Positions 44,833 to 58,233 of a stretch of 64,000 bases of DNA are shown piece after piece. The stretch's first letter is position 1. Each line of letters opens with the position of its first letter. Below the pieces are notes generated by a model that had not been told where the DNA came from, made no database searches, and saw only the letters and a program-made list of their open reading frames with translations. The translations under genes and the position numbers were made by a program. Source of the stretch: Arthrinium phaeospermum (Eukaryota; Ascomycota; Sordariomycetes; Amphisphaeriales; Apiosporaceae); NCBI GenBank assembly GCA_006503535.1, contig QYRS01000008.1, positions 496,001-560,000 on the forward strand. Direction: 5' to 3'.

Positions 44833-46200
44833 CCAACGGATATCATCGCTCACCCACAATGCCTTGTTGTTAGACGCAAAGAATTAGGGGCACACACGTA
44901 GGCCTCGATAGAAGCTTTACGCTTGTATGATACCGAAAAGGACCAAGCCAAGGGGTAGTGGCTCCCCCGTTGTATAAATGTAACAATATATACTGGCATC
45001 TCTGCAGTCAGACTAGCACCGTATCAGGTCGTCAAGCGTAGCTGCATGTATATGAATACACGTTAACTCTAGATGATTCCGATCTAATTGTCAGCAAATC
45101 CATGTGCGGAGATGATATCTCCAGCGATGTATATACCACTGGAGCCATCGCACGACATGCTCAACACGCGTGTTTAATGTGGTCAGCTTCTTCGAGATGC
45201 AATGGCAAGCAGAATGAGCTGTTGGTGATGATTAGCACAAAGTGATCACACCGATGCATTGTGCCGGAGCAATCAGCCGGAGGATCGTGGTAGCATATCC
45301 GCAAAATTCGTTTCAACTATGGGACATGATGTAAACATCACCCACAATTAAATTGACGAGGCTGATGATGTACAATCACAATGGGAATCAATACATGGGC
45401 GAATATCACGAAGAATTGGAGAGAATTGCGGTATAAAGGGGTATCGACTTTCATCATCATTACTGTGCGCCCAAGAAAGGATTCGCAAGAGGTCGTCTGG
45501 CTATGGTACAAGGTCCGGTAAACCATCTCTCCTAGCAAACACAGTCCGAGGGTGTATGCGCGTAAAACATTGAAGCGAATAAATGCAGAGTATGTCCCTT
45601 TCCTCCTTCCAAGAATGTGGCCAATCACCGCCATTTCCCATCGCAGAATATGGCCGGATTTGCCAGGGACGTGTAATGAGATCGACTCTAAAACGTCACA
45701 GAGCCTCCTCTTTTCCTCCTGCCCTCCCTTCCCATTCGCGTCATGCACGTCGCAGTGGTATTTGCAGACGCACGGTCGTCGCAATGAACTAACAAGAGAG
45801 AAATCAAAGTGGTATCATGTGTCTCGGTGACGTGGTGGTTGTGCTAAACAACGGACATCATGCAGACCCAGAAACCTTGGAGGTTTGGGGCCCCACATGC
45901 GGCCGCCGCCGAGCGGTGGTGTGGGTATTAAAAAATGACGAGGATTTGTGCAAGTATTAAAAAGATTGGGTGTTGATCTCTTTCCGAAAGACGCCTGTCT
46001 TGTAATTAAGGCAAGGGTGCTGGGGGATCCTCCCATATGCAGCTGGTTGCATAGGAAACGCTGAGGCTGGTTCATTGGCTAGTTCGAACCGTCACATGGG
46101 CGGTCTGTCGGGCTGTGAGAAACATCCCGCAAGCGCTTAGCGACTAGACAAAGCTAGGAAAGGCCCCGTCAACCTCGTGCCGGTGAGGCAGACGTCTCGT
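44833..46200. other. 1.4-kb intergenic region
   Basis: 3' flanks of RSM24 (plus) and PMP3 (minus). A 148-codon minus frame at 45338-45784 overlaps plus-strand frames, lacks coding bias and resembles nothing known. Confidence 0.5.
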
Positions 46201-46446
46201 TTAATACTTGAGAATGATGTACCTGTAGGTAAGACGGATGGTTAGTAAAAGAGAATCCTTGAGCATAGGGCTGGTTCATGGGAGTAGGACATACAGAGCG
46301 TGGACGATACCAGGAATGTAACCCAGGATGGTCAACAGGATGTTGATGAAGAAATCAGCACCGCATCCGCGCTCCAGGAAGACACCGACGGGAGGCAGGA
46401 AGATGGCAAGAATGATCTTGCAGATATCGCTGGCGGTGAAAGGCAT
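46201..46446 (-). CDS. PMP3: PMP3, plasma-membrane proteolipid 3
   Basis: Two exons, 46446-46295 and 46222-46201 (72-nt intron, GTATGT donor, ACTAAC branch), give 57 residues. The product is a textbook UPF0057/PMP3 protein: MPFTASDICKIILAIFLPPV, then FLERGCGADFFINILLTILG and YIPGIVHALYIILKY. It has two transmembrane helices joined by the short GCGAD loop. Pmp3 proteins sit in the plasma membrane and control membrane potential and cation (Na+/K+) sensitivity; they are often stress-induced. The yeast protein has 55 residues. The intron splits the last Leu-Tyr region so that only seven residues come from exon 2. Confidence 0.97.
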
Positions 46447-49400
46447 GTTGGCGGTTGGTTGGTAATGAAGATTGACCGGTGGTTTGGTTGGATTGGTTGA
46501 GTGGTTAGGAGAGAGATTGGTCTCGACGGTTGAGAGAATGAGCAGTTGGGTTTTGTAGTTTCGGGTGAACAATTGAATGGATGAGTGAACAACGACGTAG
46601 AAACAAGGCGGGCAAGAGAGCTTAAGTAGCAGACGGAGTCACCGGGGAACAGTCGCAATGCAGACGCAGTCAGTTTTCCAGATGCAGCCTACTAAGGCGA
46701 TGGGGGATGCGCGCGCCCTGCTGCTCACTGACAATTTACTTGTTGCTCCCAGGCAAGTGCTTGGTACCCTACGGCATCCGAGTGCCCACTTTGGTAGAGG
46801 AATAAAGGGTTAGGACGACTGGATGCGTCCTGATGATCGATCGGATCCTTGGAATGGTACTTGGCTGGCCGGGCTCATGGCCTGCAAAAACGGGCAGAGT
46901 CGCCCCCAGCGACCCAAGTACCTCCGGCGGCCGCCTGCACGAAACGCAAAGTCAACAACAATGATGCATTTTCCAGGCGACTAGTGACCAGTACTTACAC
47001 TCACTTACCTCATAGGATACCCCCGGCATATCAGAGCCCAGCCAAGCATCACAAGCTCCGAAATTGGCACAACTGCGTCATCGCCCAAGCCAACCAGTCG
47101 TTTGCGACATTCCACTTCCAGGTTTTTTCGTATTGGCCGCTCTGGTCCAATCCTGCCGCTTTCCCCCATTCGCATGTCCTTTTCCCAGCCACAGCAGGCG
47201 AGATGTCATGTTACCCAGCAGCTTGTCCATTTTTCTTCCCGTCTAGTCAGTGTTTCCTTGAAAATGGAGCAACCGGTTTGGCCCTTTAATTTTGGATACT
47301 CTCAACGCCCAGAGCACCCACGGCTGCCGAATCCCGAACGTTACCGCTTGATGATGTAAATCCGTTCTTTGTTCCCTATCGCAATTGCAATGCACTTCCA
47401 GTTCTCCATGCCGCCAACCAAGTCCGCGATACGTCGTGGCAATAAACTTTCCCTCGATCAACGGCTCGCTGGAGCTCTCATCGACTGTGCCTCTGCTGTG
47501 CCTCATCGCCTCATCGCCTCCCCGCAAAGCGGTGGGATTCCCGCCTGGAGATCCGATGATCAAATCGTGGCGTTCGTCTTGTGGCTAGTGGCAATTGCCG
47601 AGCGCCTTAATAATCTCTTGTGCTGGAAGAGGCCAATCAGATTACCTATCAACCTGTACCGCTGCTTCTCGCTCTTTGCTCCTACTCGCTCCAGTAAAAT
47701 GTCAACGTGCTGCAGAAAAACTGCGCGCCAGCCCACATTGCCAAGCTGTAGAGCTTACGAACCACCTCGGCGATCAGCCCACATTCATTCTGTTTGACGT
47801 TGATACCGGCGCCTATCTGAGCTATCTGCGACAGGCTGCACGGTTACGCGGCACAACAGAGACATCTACCTAGCATTCTGTCTAATTGGACCAGGCAAAA
47901 CGAGCCACAAGAGGCTTACGCATCATGGTGACGGTAAGGCAAGCTAGAGTGCTGAGCCTCAATCAGGATAACACCTGACTACTGCAGCTCACAGCCACAC
48001 AGCCACGACGTCCTTCCCCGGACTCTTGCTCCCTGAGTCCCTCCAATCGCATAGCGGCATCTCAACATGATACTGTACTACTAGAAAGACAGGTTACGTA
48101 CGGAGTAGGGATCCGCCTGTCTGCGTTCAACCATGGCTCTCGCAGCCTCTTCGTCAGAGATTTCATCCCCAACCAAACAAAAGCAATCTACCTAGCAGCG
48201 GGATGTTGCGCCTTTCTCCTGCTAGCCAGGAACACGTTTGCAGCCGATGGGCGTTTCCCCATCGCCAAATCAGAAGCCGTATTGGGTTGGCTCACCGGCG
48301 ATGCGTGCAGTGCAGCATGCAGCTCACAGCCCGAATATTAGCCTTTAGAAGATGGTCACGCCCAGCTCGGCGGCTCCGACTACCTACCTCTATTGTACAC
48401 CGTACTACTGACCGTACCCCCAAGGCATTATCGCCCTTCCGGCCCCCCTCGATATGCCTGTGTGGTTTTTCTTTTCTGCGCCCGTGTGTTCGTCTCAACC
48501 CCATTACGCATTCGCTCGGGGCTGGGAGATGGGACCCATGCGAATGCGAATGGACATCAGATTTTGCTGCCTTTGACAATGTGTGCCTCGCCTGTCCTAC
48601 CTACGCGGCAATTTTGATGACTTGTTCGCCGCAGGACCACGTGTGAGCGTCGTCTACCGTGATGTTCGTACGCCCAATAGGCTGTTAGGCACATACTCCG
48701 TAAATGACAGGTAACGACTGAAAGCCGATGACCAACTCGGACCCCGCGGCTGCGATATACGCTTGGTTCCGTACCCCGTAGAGCAGACAAGAGGTCGGTC
48801 AGTCAATTGACTTTGCGAATAACACCATTACAAGTGCTAGGGAGGCCGAAGGCAAGCGGAATGCTGTCTCATAATTTCCGCTTGCGAGATAGCTACCCGT
48901 GTGGCTGGCATATTTCAATCAAATGGTACCGGCATCTCGGCACCCAGGCAGAGCGTGGCACGACGAGTAATGTAAGAGGTGGGGTCCCGGCGTTTCTCAG
49001 CTCAGTGCCAGCACTTGTCAGTACTGATCAGGTCTAGAACACGGCCCTGCGTGCCAAGCTTTGTGATGGAGCCCCATTGCCGGTTGATCGGCACCTTAGC
49101 TTCAGCACTATGCGGTTGGGTTTGAATAGGGGACTTGGGGAGGAAATCATTGGACGAGATTCAATCTCACGCTCAGCACTCCATTAGAAAAGATGTCTTT
49201 ATGTGTTGTAAAATAAAAGTGTACCATCTATATTCTAGATGATGCCTGAAGTATATGTATACTCACCCTGGAGAGCTGTTTATTCTTCGCTAACAGCCTG
49301 CTAATACTCAACTGTCAAGTTGTATGAGACAAACGAATGTATTAAATGTAATGGTTTCATCGCGACACCTCAACCAGCAAGATGTAGGCGACGGGGATTG

Positions 49401-49680
49401 ATGAGAACGCAATGCTGGTCATGAATATCGTCAATTTCCGTCCGAACCCTGCTAACAATCCGCCCAATGCTGGTTTTCCCATAATAACTCCTCGCTGATA
49501 AAAATGATCACCAATGGTTTTTTGTGTTTTTCTCGCCTCGAAGTGTAGAAGGAAGTCCGTCTAGGTTCGGTTCCAGCAACCATATACCATCAAAGGTTGC
49601 CCGGAATCATCGAGTCGATGATGCACGCTGCCCTGTTTAAATGCCCAAAGAAATATCGTGTCGTCACAATCGCCGGCCGT
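46447..49680. other. 3.2-kb gene-poor region
   Basis: PMP3 promoter on the left. The rest has only short overlapping frames without domains or exon signals that fit together. Nothing further supported. Confidence 0.5.
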
Positions 49681-50145
49681 TTAAGCTTTCTGGCCTCGCC
49701 ATTTCTGAAACATGCTCCTGCGACGTGATGACTGGGCCGGTGAGCTCGGTGGGGAACCGCCCTTGACCGACCGGCTATCCACCCGGTCGACGCTGATGCT
49801 GCTGTCCTTGGAAAGTGGCCTCAGGATGTCGTCGTATGGCAGCATGTCTTTGCTCTCATTTACGTCAACAGCGCTATCGTTCTGATATTCCGCCGCGGCC
49901 TCCGCCGTGATGACGCCGTGACTAATGGTTCGTCTGTGCTTGCGCAGCAGCAGCGACCTCCGTGACCGGTGCAGCGTCTTCGCGGGGTCGATGTCTTCGG
50001 CGGATATGCAGGCGCCGGGGGACGTGTTAGCATCTGGATGTCGCATGGATGTCGTGCGAGACGCAAAGGACTCCGGGAAGCCGGTGTCATGTTGGTCCCG
50101 GCTCATGGGCCGGGTGCTGCTGCTGATGGTGGAGGCGGACGACAT
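49681..50145 (-). CDS. Ser/Arg-rich hypothetical protein
   Basis: A single exon of 154 residues from MSSASTISSSTRPMSRDQHD; the frame is open farther upstream, and an ATG at about 50241 (MPLPRPLRPPF) would add 32 residues. It is Ser-rich and hydrophilic throughout, with basic patches (LHRSRRSLLLRKHRRTISHG near residue 62), an acidic stretch (NESKDMLPYDDILRPLSKD near 95) and a Ser/Pro-rich basic tail (PPSSPAQSSRRRSMFQKWRG). There is no membrane segment or signal peptide. RSMF and SPP-like sites suggest phosphorylation, but no family is recognised. Its lone position between long gene-poor stretches lowers confidence. Confidence 0.5.
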   Translation of the reverse strand: MSSASTISSSTRPMSRDQHDTGFPESFASRTTSMRHPDANTSPGACISAEDIDPAKTLHRSRRSLLLRKHRRTISHGVITAEAAAEYQNDSAVDVNESKDMLPYDDILRPLSKDSSISVDRVDSRSVKGGSPPSSPAQSSRRRSMFQKWRGQKA

Positions 50146-53100
50146 TGTGACTATGATGTCGGGGTTCTTTTCGGATCGGTCAGTTCGGATGCGTTCTAGT
50201 AATATGGCGAATGGTGGACGAAGAGGACGCGGGAGTGGCATTGGAGAGAAATAGACTAAAGTCTCGAAACGCAAGAAGTGGAAACAGGGTATCTTTATAT
50301 AGTAGCTCGCGATACAGGTTTCGCGGCTGTGTAAGAACCGGGGCAGTGTCTGTTTCAACTGCCTTTCTTGTTGCCAGAGGGACAAAGGAAAACCAAAAAT
50401 ATGAATGTATTGTCTGAAAGGACAGCAAGGTGGGAGTAGGTATATATGGATTGTATGGAATAAAAAGGCCGAGGCTGGAAGACCTCAACTTTAAAGGCGC
50501 CTTGAAGGGAAAATGCTCTGAGCGAAGAGAAAGTTTTATGCTCTACTTCGGAAGCGTAGTGGTGCGACGTGAAAGGAAACAGACGATGGCGACAGCTGGA
50601 TATGATTTAAGACGAACCCGAGTTCAGACTCGGTCACGACTCAAGAAGGGATTCCCCGGGGGAAATGTCCTAATAAAGCACTTGCGGGATGAGGACGCCA
50701 TGGGGCTCTATCGCTGATGAAGTCCTCAACACAAAAGGAGGGACCAATTAAAGCGGGTGTGGGCTTGAAAGGTAAGGCACTGACTGTGCCTCTTGCCTTC
50801 TTCGGGACTGCGGCGAGAGTAATGAATGCGATGGTAGAAAGAAATGAAGCCCATGCTCACCTCGGTACGGGTGCTTAGGGGACCCGGGATAGCAGGTGTG
50901 CCGTTGGCAAGGGTCTCTTTGAAGAAACCGGGGTTGGTATCAACAGTCGTTGATTGATCTGCTTGGCACGAGCGAGCAACCGCGCGCTTGGGATATAGTT
51001 GTAGGTATGTGGTAGTAGTAGCAAGCTGGGCAAAGAGGAAGGAAAGCCCATAAAGTCTCGGCAAGTTTGCAGATAGATAGGTGTTGTTGAGTTGGGTTGA
51101 GTTGAGCAGGTTTTAGGAGCCAGATGTAAGCAAGATGTCGAGGCGAACGAAGCCTCTTGGCTTTGGCTACGTAGGCTTCTGGATTTCTGGTAGGTGCCCC
51201 CCTCGGTAGGCTGTGTAGGATGCCAATGATAATGGAGCCTGGAGTCACTGGACAGACTGGAGATGGTCTCAGTAAGTTTAAAAGTGACTAATAAAAATAG
51301 GTGGGGGGTTGGTGGACGGCGGAATACAGTGATGTTCAGCAGTTCAATTCGGTGTTTTTAAGGTATGTACTCCGTAGGTATGAAGCAATTCGCTCGGTCA
51401 ATAAGAAACAATCTCGGGCAAGCCTCTAGAAAAGTCGAGGGCAAGACTGGAATGGACAGTTACTACTTTATGTAGCAACATGGTCTCCCGTCTTCGTCAG
51501 GATGGGGGTGAAGATTGATTGATTGGACTCTCATGTCCCAAAGTTACCTTAGCGTGACAAGGCGACTGGCTGACTGGCTCCTTTGTGGTTGTGTGTGCAT
51601 ATCATGTAGAAACTAATACCTCTCTGCCTTGGCCTGCTGACGCGCAACTGTACCTAGATGATCTTCGGGTGAGATGGATGATGCATCCAGGAGGTGCATT
51701 TCATCAATCCCACTGCAGATTTGCGTTTAGGTTACATGTTTGGTGCGAAACCTGCCACTGCCTTACCAAGAACCTACCCAGGGGGCGGGACAGGATGCAG
51801 GAGAGAACACTGAGCATCCTCCCAACACCCCCACTGGATAACCGGCACCTCGAAAGTCTTGGGTGCAGTATGTCTTCATTTCTTCAACATTTTGGGGGGA
51901 CAAGGGACAGAAATGCCAGCGGCGATTACGTGGCGTTTGCTCTGAGCCCGACATGGGGTTCATTTACGGCGCCTACAAGTACAAATCCACATGCAGATCA
52001 GAGGACAATTCGATGGTTTTCTGATCTGCTTCCCGGGCGTTCGGCACCGCTAACCCGTCTTTGCGAGACTTTTGACGCAGAAGCTCAGGAAGCTTCTAAG
52101 CCAGCCAGTCAACCAGCCATTGTGGATGTAGCAAACAGATGTATGTACTCGCATACTCTAGTCTAGATATGTGGCCGTCAAGCCGTTTACTGCATGTTTC
52201 ACGCAGAACCACTCATGGCCAGTGTGGCCGTCACGATTGGTTCCTGTAAGCCGCTGATTTCCTGCTTTTGACAGGTCGTGGACGGCCACTATTATCCAAA
52301 TCGCTTGCCCCGCTTCTGTTTCCCAAACGGAAGCTCGGACAAGTCGCCTCAGTCAGCCAAGTTGCTTGGTTGATCTGATCCGATCGTAATCACTATCCTG
52401 GTCCATCTCGCAGCAGCGTTTGAACGAGTGTGACATAAGTTTTGTCTGCTACATACTCGACATCCACGCCAGCACAATCACGGGAAAACAAAATACGTTC
52501 CCCTTCCGACTAGCCGAGACACGGGGACGAGATGCATGTAGCGCTGCGGTGTCAAACAGACGCACGTTGCTTTTTCACTTGAAAAATGAACCTCCGAAGC
52601 CTGGCGGCATCCTTATCGAAAGGGGGATGAACCTGAGTGGCCACATGCAGCATCCAAGACGCTCCCGCCCGGTTTCGGGGCCCGTGGCGCATTTGCCTCC
52701 GAAAAAGACGCTGTATTACCCCCCGGATGGTGGTGGGGTATCTCGGGAGATGGTACCTGTGTAACTTAGGGCTGGAGGCAGATGTCACGACTCGACGAGA
52801 AATGACGGCATTGGTGCGACCTGCAACCCGGCCGCAAAGGTCTTCGCGGCTTGGGGCGTGCCACTTTTTCCTTCTGTGTGCTTACTCAATGCGGCAGGTT
52901 TCCACCGAGCAAGCATCTTCCCCATAGAAGTCGACGTCAAGCTTTGCGACCGTCGTGTGTCGGGAGGTGAACGAATTGGTCCGGGGTCAAACATTACCGC
53001 TTCACGCGAGCGAATCTGGGCACCACCCATGCAACTGAGATTTACCCTCCTCTTGGGAGTGAACCCTTGCCGGCCATTCCGTACTAAATCCAGATTCAGG

Positions 53101-53525
53101 CTACTGCCAGGGCAGACTCTTCTATGTCAGTGTCATTCTGCAATGACCAAATGCTCGTCCCTGTTTAGGGCAAATATAGTCGCCCATATAGCCCTCCCTG
53201 CAGTTCATGCCCAGGGATCGTTAGAGCTTGCAAGGATAAAACCATGCTGAAAGGTTTTTTTTCCTTCACGCTTTTCTCCGACAGATTCCTCATCGGCATC
53301 TCCATCACGTACTGAGCCACAATGATATCAGTTGTCATTCAATTCTGCACTTGTAGCCGCAAACCACCAACTCACTGATTCCCATTAGGGCGCGCTGTCG
53401 TTGAAGCATAGTTTCAGACTGATACCTACTGAATGGAACGTCTCGAGAAAGTAAGACAGCCATTGAGCATTTCCCCTGCAAAAATAGCTAGAGGGCTACT
53501 GCTTATTCTACAAGCCTAACCCTAC
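50146..53525. other. 3.4-kb gene-poor region
   Basis: Upstream DNA of the Ser-rich gene, then scattered frames; the longest, plus 51585-52166 (193 codons), lacks domains and coding bias. Nothing else supported. Confidence 0.5.
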
Positions 53526-56110
53526 TTACTCCAATGATCCATAGCTGGGTGGTATGTCGGCCTCGCCCGTTCCCCAAGCAGTGCTCTCTCTTGCCCCCAA
53601 CGTGAGCTCCAAAGTACCACCTTCCAGAAAGAAGCTATGCGTCAGGTAGCTCTTCGTATAGACTTCACCGTTGAGCTTGGCGCTCTGGATGTATATGTTC
53701 TTGTAAGCAGCATCGAAGTTGACATTCTTTATGGTGGCCGTCTTGCCCGTCATCGGGTTGGTGATGGAGACCGAGGCGAAAAAGGGGGGCGTGATGAAGT
53801 ATATGTTCTGGCCCGGATTGGGGAAGATGCCGAGCATGGACAGCGCCACAAACGAGCCCATAGCCCCCGAGTCATCGTTGCCAGGTATGCCCGCCGTCGT
53901 GGTGTTGAACTGGCTCGGGATGTAGAAGTGCACCCGCTCGGCGGACTTGCCCGGCCGCCCGGCGTAGTGGTACTGGTAGACGGGGAGGAACGCCTGCTCG
54001 TCGCCTATGTACAGCAGCCCGCTCTCGTGGAGGAAGTCCAGCCGCCGCACGAAGGCGTCGGGGCCGCCCAGCGTCAGAACCAGCTTCGCCATGTTATGGG
54101 GAGCAAAGAACGTGTACATCCAGGCGCTGCCCTCGTACGTCTCTCCGCCGTCTTGGTTTAGATAGCACGAAGTGAAGTTCAAAAGGGGCGAGCAGAATGC
54201 AGGGTCTTGAAACGCCCAGCTTTGGTTCAAGTATCGTGGTTGCAGAAAACCAACAAATCCCGTATCGGTGCCGTTGATGGCCGAGGTTTGCTGCTGGTTC
54301 CAAAGGTTGTACCAGTTGCCCGATCGTTCCAGGTACTTTTCGTAGTCTGCCTGCTTCCCCATCGCCTGCGCAACCTCGGCGATGCAAAAGTCATCGTATG
54401 CGTACTCCACGGTACGCGAGAGACTCCGGGTGAAGAGACCATTCCCATCAGTATCGAAATCGTCGGCGGGTATGTAGCCAAGCTCCTTCCAGCTTTTGAG
54501 GCCCCCACGGCCTTCGAGATCCCATACCGCAGGCTCAACTTCCGCGTCTTTCACCAACGCTTCGTACCCGACATCCCAGTCAATTCCTTGAGTGATGTTC
54601 TTCAGGAGCGAATCTGCCAGCACAATGTCTGCATTAGAGCCTCCCTGTGTAAATCCCTTGGACAGGGACATCCGGCAGTCTGGCAAGAAACCCTCATGTC
54701 TGTAAATGTCGATGAGCGACCGGATCATCAGGGCCTGAGAATGGGGGTCGACCAGGGTGATGAAAGGGTGGATGCTCCGGAAGCTGTCCCATATACAATA
54801 ATAAGAGTCGTAATAAGGCTCGTCGCTGTCCCAGAGGGGGTTTTCGCCCGTGTAGTCCTGTGGACTCAGCATAGCTCTGTATATACCACTCCAGAATATC
54901 GTCTGGTAGGTGTCGTCGACGCCGGACGCATCTACGCTGACCACCGAGAGCTTGTCTTTCCAGGCCTTCTCTGCCGCATCGAGGGTGGCTTTGAAGTCGA
55001 AGTTGGGTATCTCCTTTTCCGCGTTCTCGCACGCTTGCTGGGTGCTCATAAAGGAGACGCCAACACGAGCTGTGATCTGGGCCCCGGGTGCCGACTCTTC
55101 AAACCAGGCATACGTTCCAGCCGGTAGTGGCGTGCGGTTATTGTCCTTTAGCATGGTGATATTCTTTGGCTCGCTGCCGGCCCTGTTGTTCACGAAGACA
55201 CCAGTGTCGCGGATCGCCGAGCTAGCCTTGAAGTCCGCACAGTAGTGCAATGTATAAGTTCCCATCCCGAAGCTAGGATTGAAGGTGCCGGTTCCGGTCA
55301 TACGTCCAGTTTGTGGATTAACTGACGCAGACCCATTGCTTCGGCTGTCGGGCAGGTCAGTCAAGTCGACGATGAAGAGTGGGCTGAGCGGTGCTCCCTT
55401 GGTCGTTGCGTTTCCCGTCGCGTTCCCAAAGAAGGTGAACTGGTAGAGGGCGGTATGGTTCGATGCTGTGATCTCGGCCCTGATCCCGGATATCAGGTCT
55501 ATCGTGAAGTAGCCTGGCCGAGCCGAGACACTGCCATTGACGACCTGTACTGCCCGCAAAGCCTTGGGCAACCTGCAACCGTTCACGGCATCACCTTCAC
55601 ACCCTGGGTAAGGGAAGATAGGGAAATTTGCTCTTTCTGGGGGGTTAGTTATATGTCCAACGACCCAGAAAGGGGTCACTTACAGAGAGCTTGCTCCTCC
55701 AGTCCCGCTATCGTGCATGTGCGAGAATCCAGTAATGGGGCTTCCGTTGGAGGCATATCCTCCCTGGTTGTCCTCCGTTGAGTCGGCTACGGCCTTCGCC
55801 ATACCTAAGCCGCATCAAAGCCCAAATATTAGCCGACCCATGTGGTTGTTATCTTGACTCGCAAGCTAGACTTGAGCTACTTACCAAAAGGCAAGGAGGC
55901 TCCAGCGAACACATGTCCTACGAGGTATAAGCTCAGTCACACGGTTTGGATGACTGCAAGCACCATACCTCCATTGCGAGTGCCGATGAGCGGATCAACG
56001 AAATCATATCCAGCATTAGTACGCTTCTCAAATCGGCCTGTAGACCGGGCCACCACACTCAGAACCACGCCTTGTATGGCAAGGGTGCATATCAAATGCC
56101 GAAAAGCCAT
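53526..56110 (-). CDS. Secreted GH92 alpha-1,2-mannosidase
   Basis: Four exons, 56110-55969, 55917-55885 (33 nt), 55804-55684 and 55632-53526, give 800 residues. A signal peptide (MAFRHLICTLAIQGVVLSVV) is followed by the GH92 start YDFVDPLIGTRNGGHVFAGA and GFSHMHDSGTGG. The catalytic (alpha/alpha)6 domain carries YYCIWDSFRSIHPFI near 390, GFLPDCRMSLSKGFTQGGSN near 430, EYAYDDFCIAEVA near 520, and the hallmark GIPGNDDSGAMGSF near 685 with the Asp pair of the catalytic base. Many N-glycosylation sequons fit secretion. GH92 enzymes are calcium-dependent exo-alpha-mannosidases acting on mannans and N-glycans. Introns are 51, 80 and 51 nt; the third uses an AAG acceptor just past a CAG, chosen because only it restores frame (SSLANFPIFPYPGC). 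Confidence 0.93.
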
Positions 56111-57395
56111 GATGCATAGGAAGCCAAACAGAAATGCCGATACACGCCGAGAAACTGGGCGAGGTGCCTGGGAACTTGTAGAAACTGCCCGCTGATATGG
56201 ATGTAGAGTCGATTTACCCTTGTCGACCAAGTAGACGAGAAGCGCACTCCATGCAATTTATACAAATCAATATGTAACGACGAAGTAGCACAAGGCGGGT
56301 ACCCCCGTAGGTCACATTCTCCATCGGGACATTGTGTAGATGCATATTGTAGGCAGATTTCCACCGGCAACTTACCCGCGATCGCTCCTGTTCGGAGAGC
56401 CACTATCGAACTCAAGCCATTACCTACATGGTTCTCAAATCGGAAGGCACCACCAGTGAGACACCCCTAGGTGTACCATCTGCTCTCGGGGAAGACACCG
56501 AAGGGCACCCCGCCTTCCTTGAGTCGGAGCTTTGCATGATTCCAAGCCTGCAGCGTCCGCGCAATATGCAACTTGCAGACGTCACGGGGGAATTCCACCA
56601 ACAGGTATCCGGTAAGTGCCAGGAGAAATGGCAGGAGAGATACCCCTCTACCTCGATGTAATGTTACGCCGTAAAGTGCGGGGGTGCTTATGTGGAGGAA
56701 GTCGTGATAATTCTTGGGGTAGCAATGCAGAGACGGGCTAGCAGGTGACCAGGTAGGTAGTCTTGGGAGACCGGCCAGGCAAGATAGCAGATAGGTATAC
56801 ACACATCCTATCCTGGCCAACCTGACCTGCCATTACAAGAAGATGATGGCGAAGACCAGAGGGATTCTGATTTGAAACTGATTGGACACATACAATGCAT
56901 GGCTCCGAATGCTAGACGATATAATGAATTAAGTATATATTTGTTGTAATACACCTGTACAATATAGCAGATATGTCCCACCTCCAGTCATATGAGCACA
57001 CGATGGGATAAATAAAGATCCCATTTGAACTAGACAGTATGTACATAGAAAATAAGGGTCAACTGATATGCATCAATTGAAGGACTGATAGGCCGCGATT
57101 TGTGGGGAGACGCTTCTGATTGGCCGGAAGCTCCCCTCAAAAAGTTCCAGCAAGCAGTAACAAAAAATTTCGAGACTTTTGGCCGCCAAGATTAGCAGCT
57201 CTGCAATCGAGCGATAGGACGGACGATAGAAAAAAAAAACGGCGAACCTTTGATCAACCGACCATCTATTTCGACCTGTTTAGCTCCGGACTCCCCCCCC
57301 AGCTTCAACACCACACACAACAGTCGCGCCCTCGTCGTCGTCCTTCCGAAACCTTTTATTATTTTAAGAAAGGTTTAGCGACACAAACCGTCAAG
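56111..57395. other. Divergent promoter region
   Basis: Between the 5' ends of GH92 (minus) and NHP2 (plus). The last 250 bp before NHP2 are C/A-rich leader-like DNA. A short plus-strand frame at 56428-56661 has no support. Confidence 0.55.
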
Positions 57396-58233
57396 ATGGG
57401 TGCCACCAAGCCGGAGAAGGTCGAGAAGAAGGAGAAGAAGGACAAGAAGCGCGCCGAGGCCGACGGCGTGACCAAGCCCAAGAAGGAGAAGAAGGAGAAG
57501 AAAGAAAAGAAGGAGAAGCTCAAGTCCGCCGTGTCCAACCTCGACGACGAGACCCTCCAGGCCGATGCTGCCGCCTCGCTCGAGACTGCCCCGGCCGTCA
57601 CCGAGATGGAGGTCGAGCAGGACGGTGTCAAGGAGAAGCAGGTCGTCGTCGGTGCCCTCGTGCCCTTCGCCCGTCCCCTGGCCGATGACAAGGCCGCCAA
57701 GAAGGTACTGAAGTCTGTCCGCAAAGGTACGCTGCTTGCATCCCTTCCTCTCCCTCTTTGCACTGTGTCTACCGGCATCATCAACATCATCACCAATCAC
57801 ACCCTTAACACCCCAGAACCGAGCTAACAATACTACCCTTATCACAGCCGCCAAGAACAAGACCCTCAAGCGCGGCGTTAAGGAAGTCGTCAAGGCCCTG
57901 CGCAAGTCCCCCGCCTCCGGCCCCACGAACCAGGGCTTCCCCGGCGTCGTCGTGCTGGCCGGCGACATCAGCCCCATGGACGTCATCAGCCACATCCCCG
58001 TCCTGTGCGAGGACGTCAACGTCCCCTACATCTTCGTCACGTCGCGCGCCGAGCTCGGCGCCGCCGGCAGCACCAAGCGCCCCACCAGCGTCGTCATGGT
58101 CACCGAGAAGCGCGCCGCCGCCGTCAAGAAGGGCGAGACCATCTCCGAGGAGGACGCCGAGGAGTTCGCCGAGGTCTACAAGGACCTCGTCAAGCTCGTG
58201 CAGAAGGAGTCGAAGCAGCTGAAGTTCGCGTAA
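57396..58233 (+). CDS. NHP2: NHP2, H/ACA snoRNP L7Ae-family protein
   Basis: Two exons, 57396-57726 and 57848-58233 (121-nt intron, GTACGC donor, GCTAAC branch), give 238 residues. An N-terminal, Lys/Glu-rich disordered extension of about 85 residues (KKEKKDKKRAEADG) precedes an L7Ae/NHP2 RNA-binding domain: VPFARPLADDKAAKKVLKSV near 92, TLKRGVKEVVKALRK near 115, GVVVLAGDISPMDVISHIPV near 142, and EDVNVPYIFVTSRAELGAA near 163. Nhp2 binds box H/ACA guide RNAs with Cbf5, Nop10 and Gar1, directing rRNA pseudouridylation in the nucleolus. The yeast protein is 156 residues, so the lysine-rich arm is an addition. The start at 57396 is the first ATG giving this arm. It converges with the DUF1761-like gene. 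Confidence 0.93.

Noticed and set aside
45338..45784. 148-codon minus frame
   Set aside because: Overlaps plus-strand frames of equal quality and resembles no family; no splice context.
49681..50385. 234-residue version of the Ser-rich protein
   Set aside because: The upstream extension has leader-like composition; the ATG at 50145 gives a more uniform protein, though the one near 50241 remains possible.
51585..52166. 193-codon plus frame
   Set aside because: No domain, no coding bias, no conserved-looking segment; likely chance in a gene-poor region.
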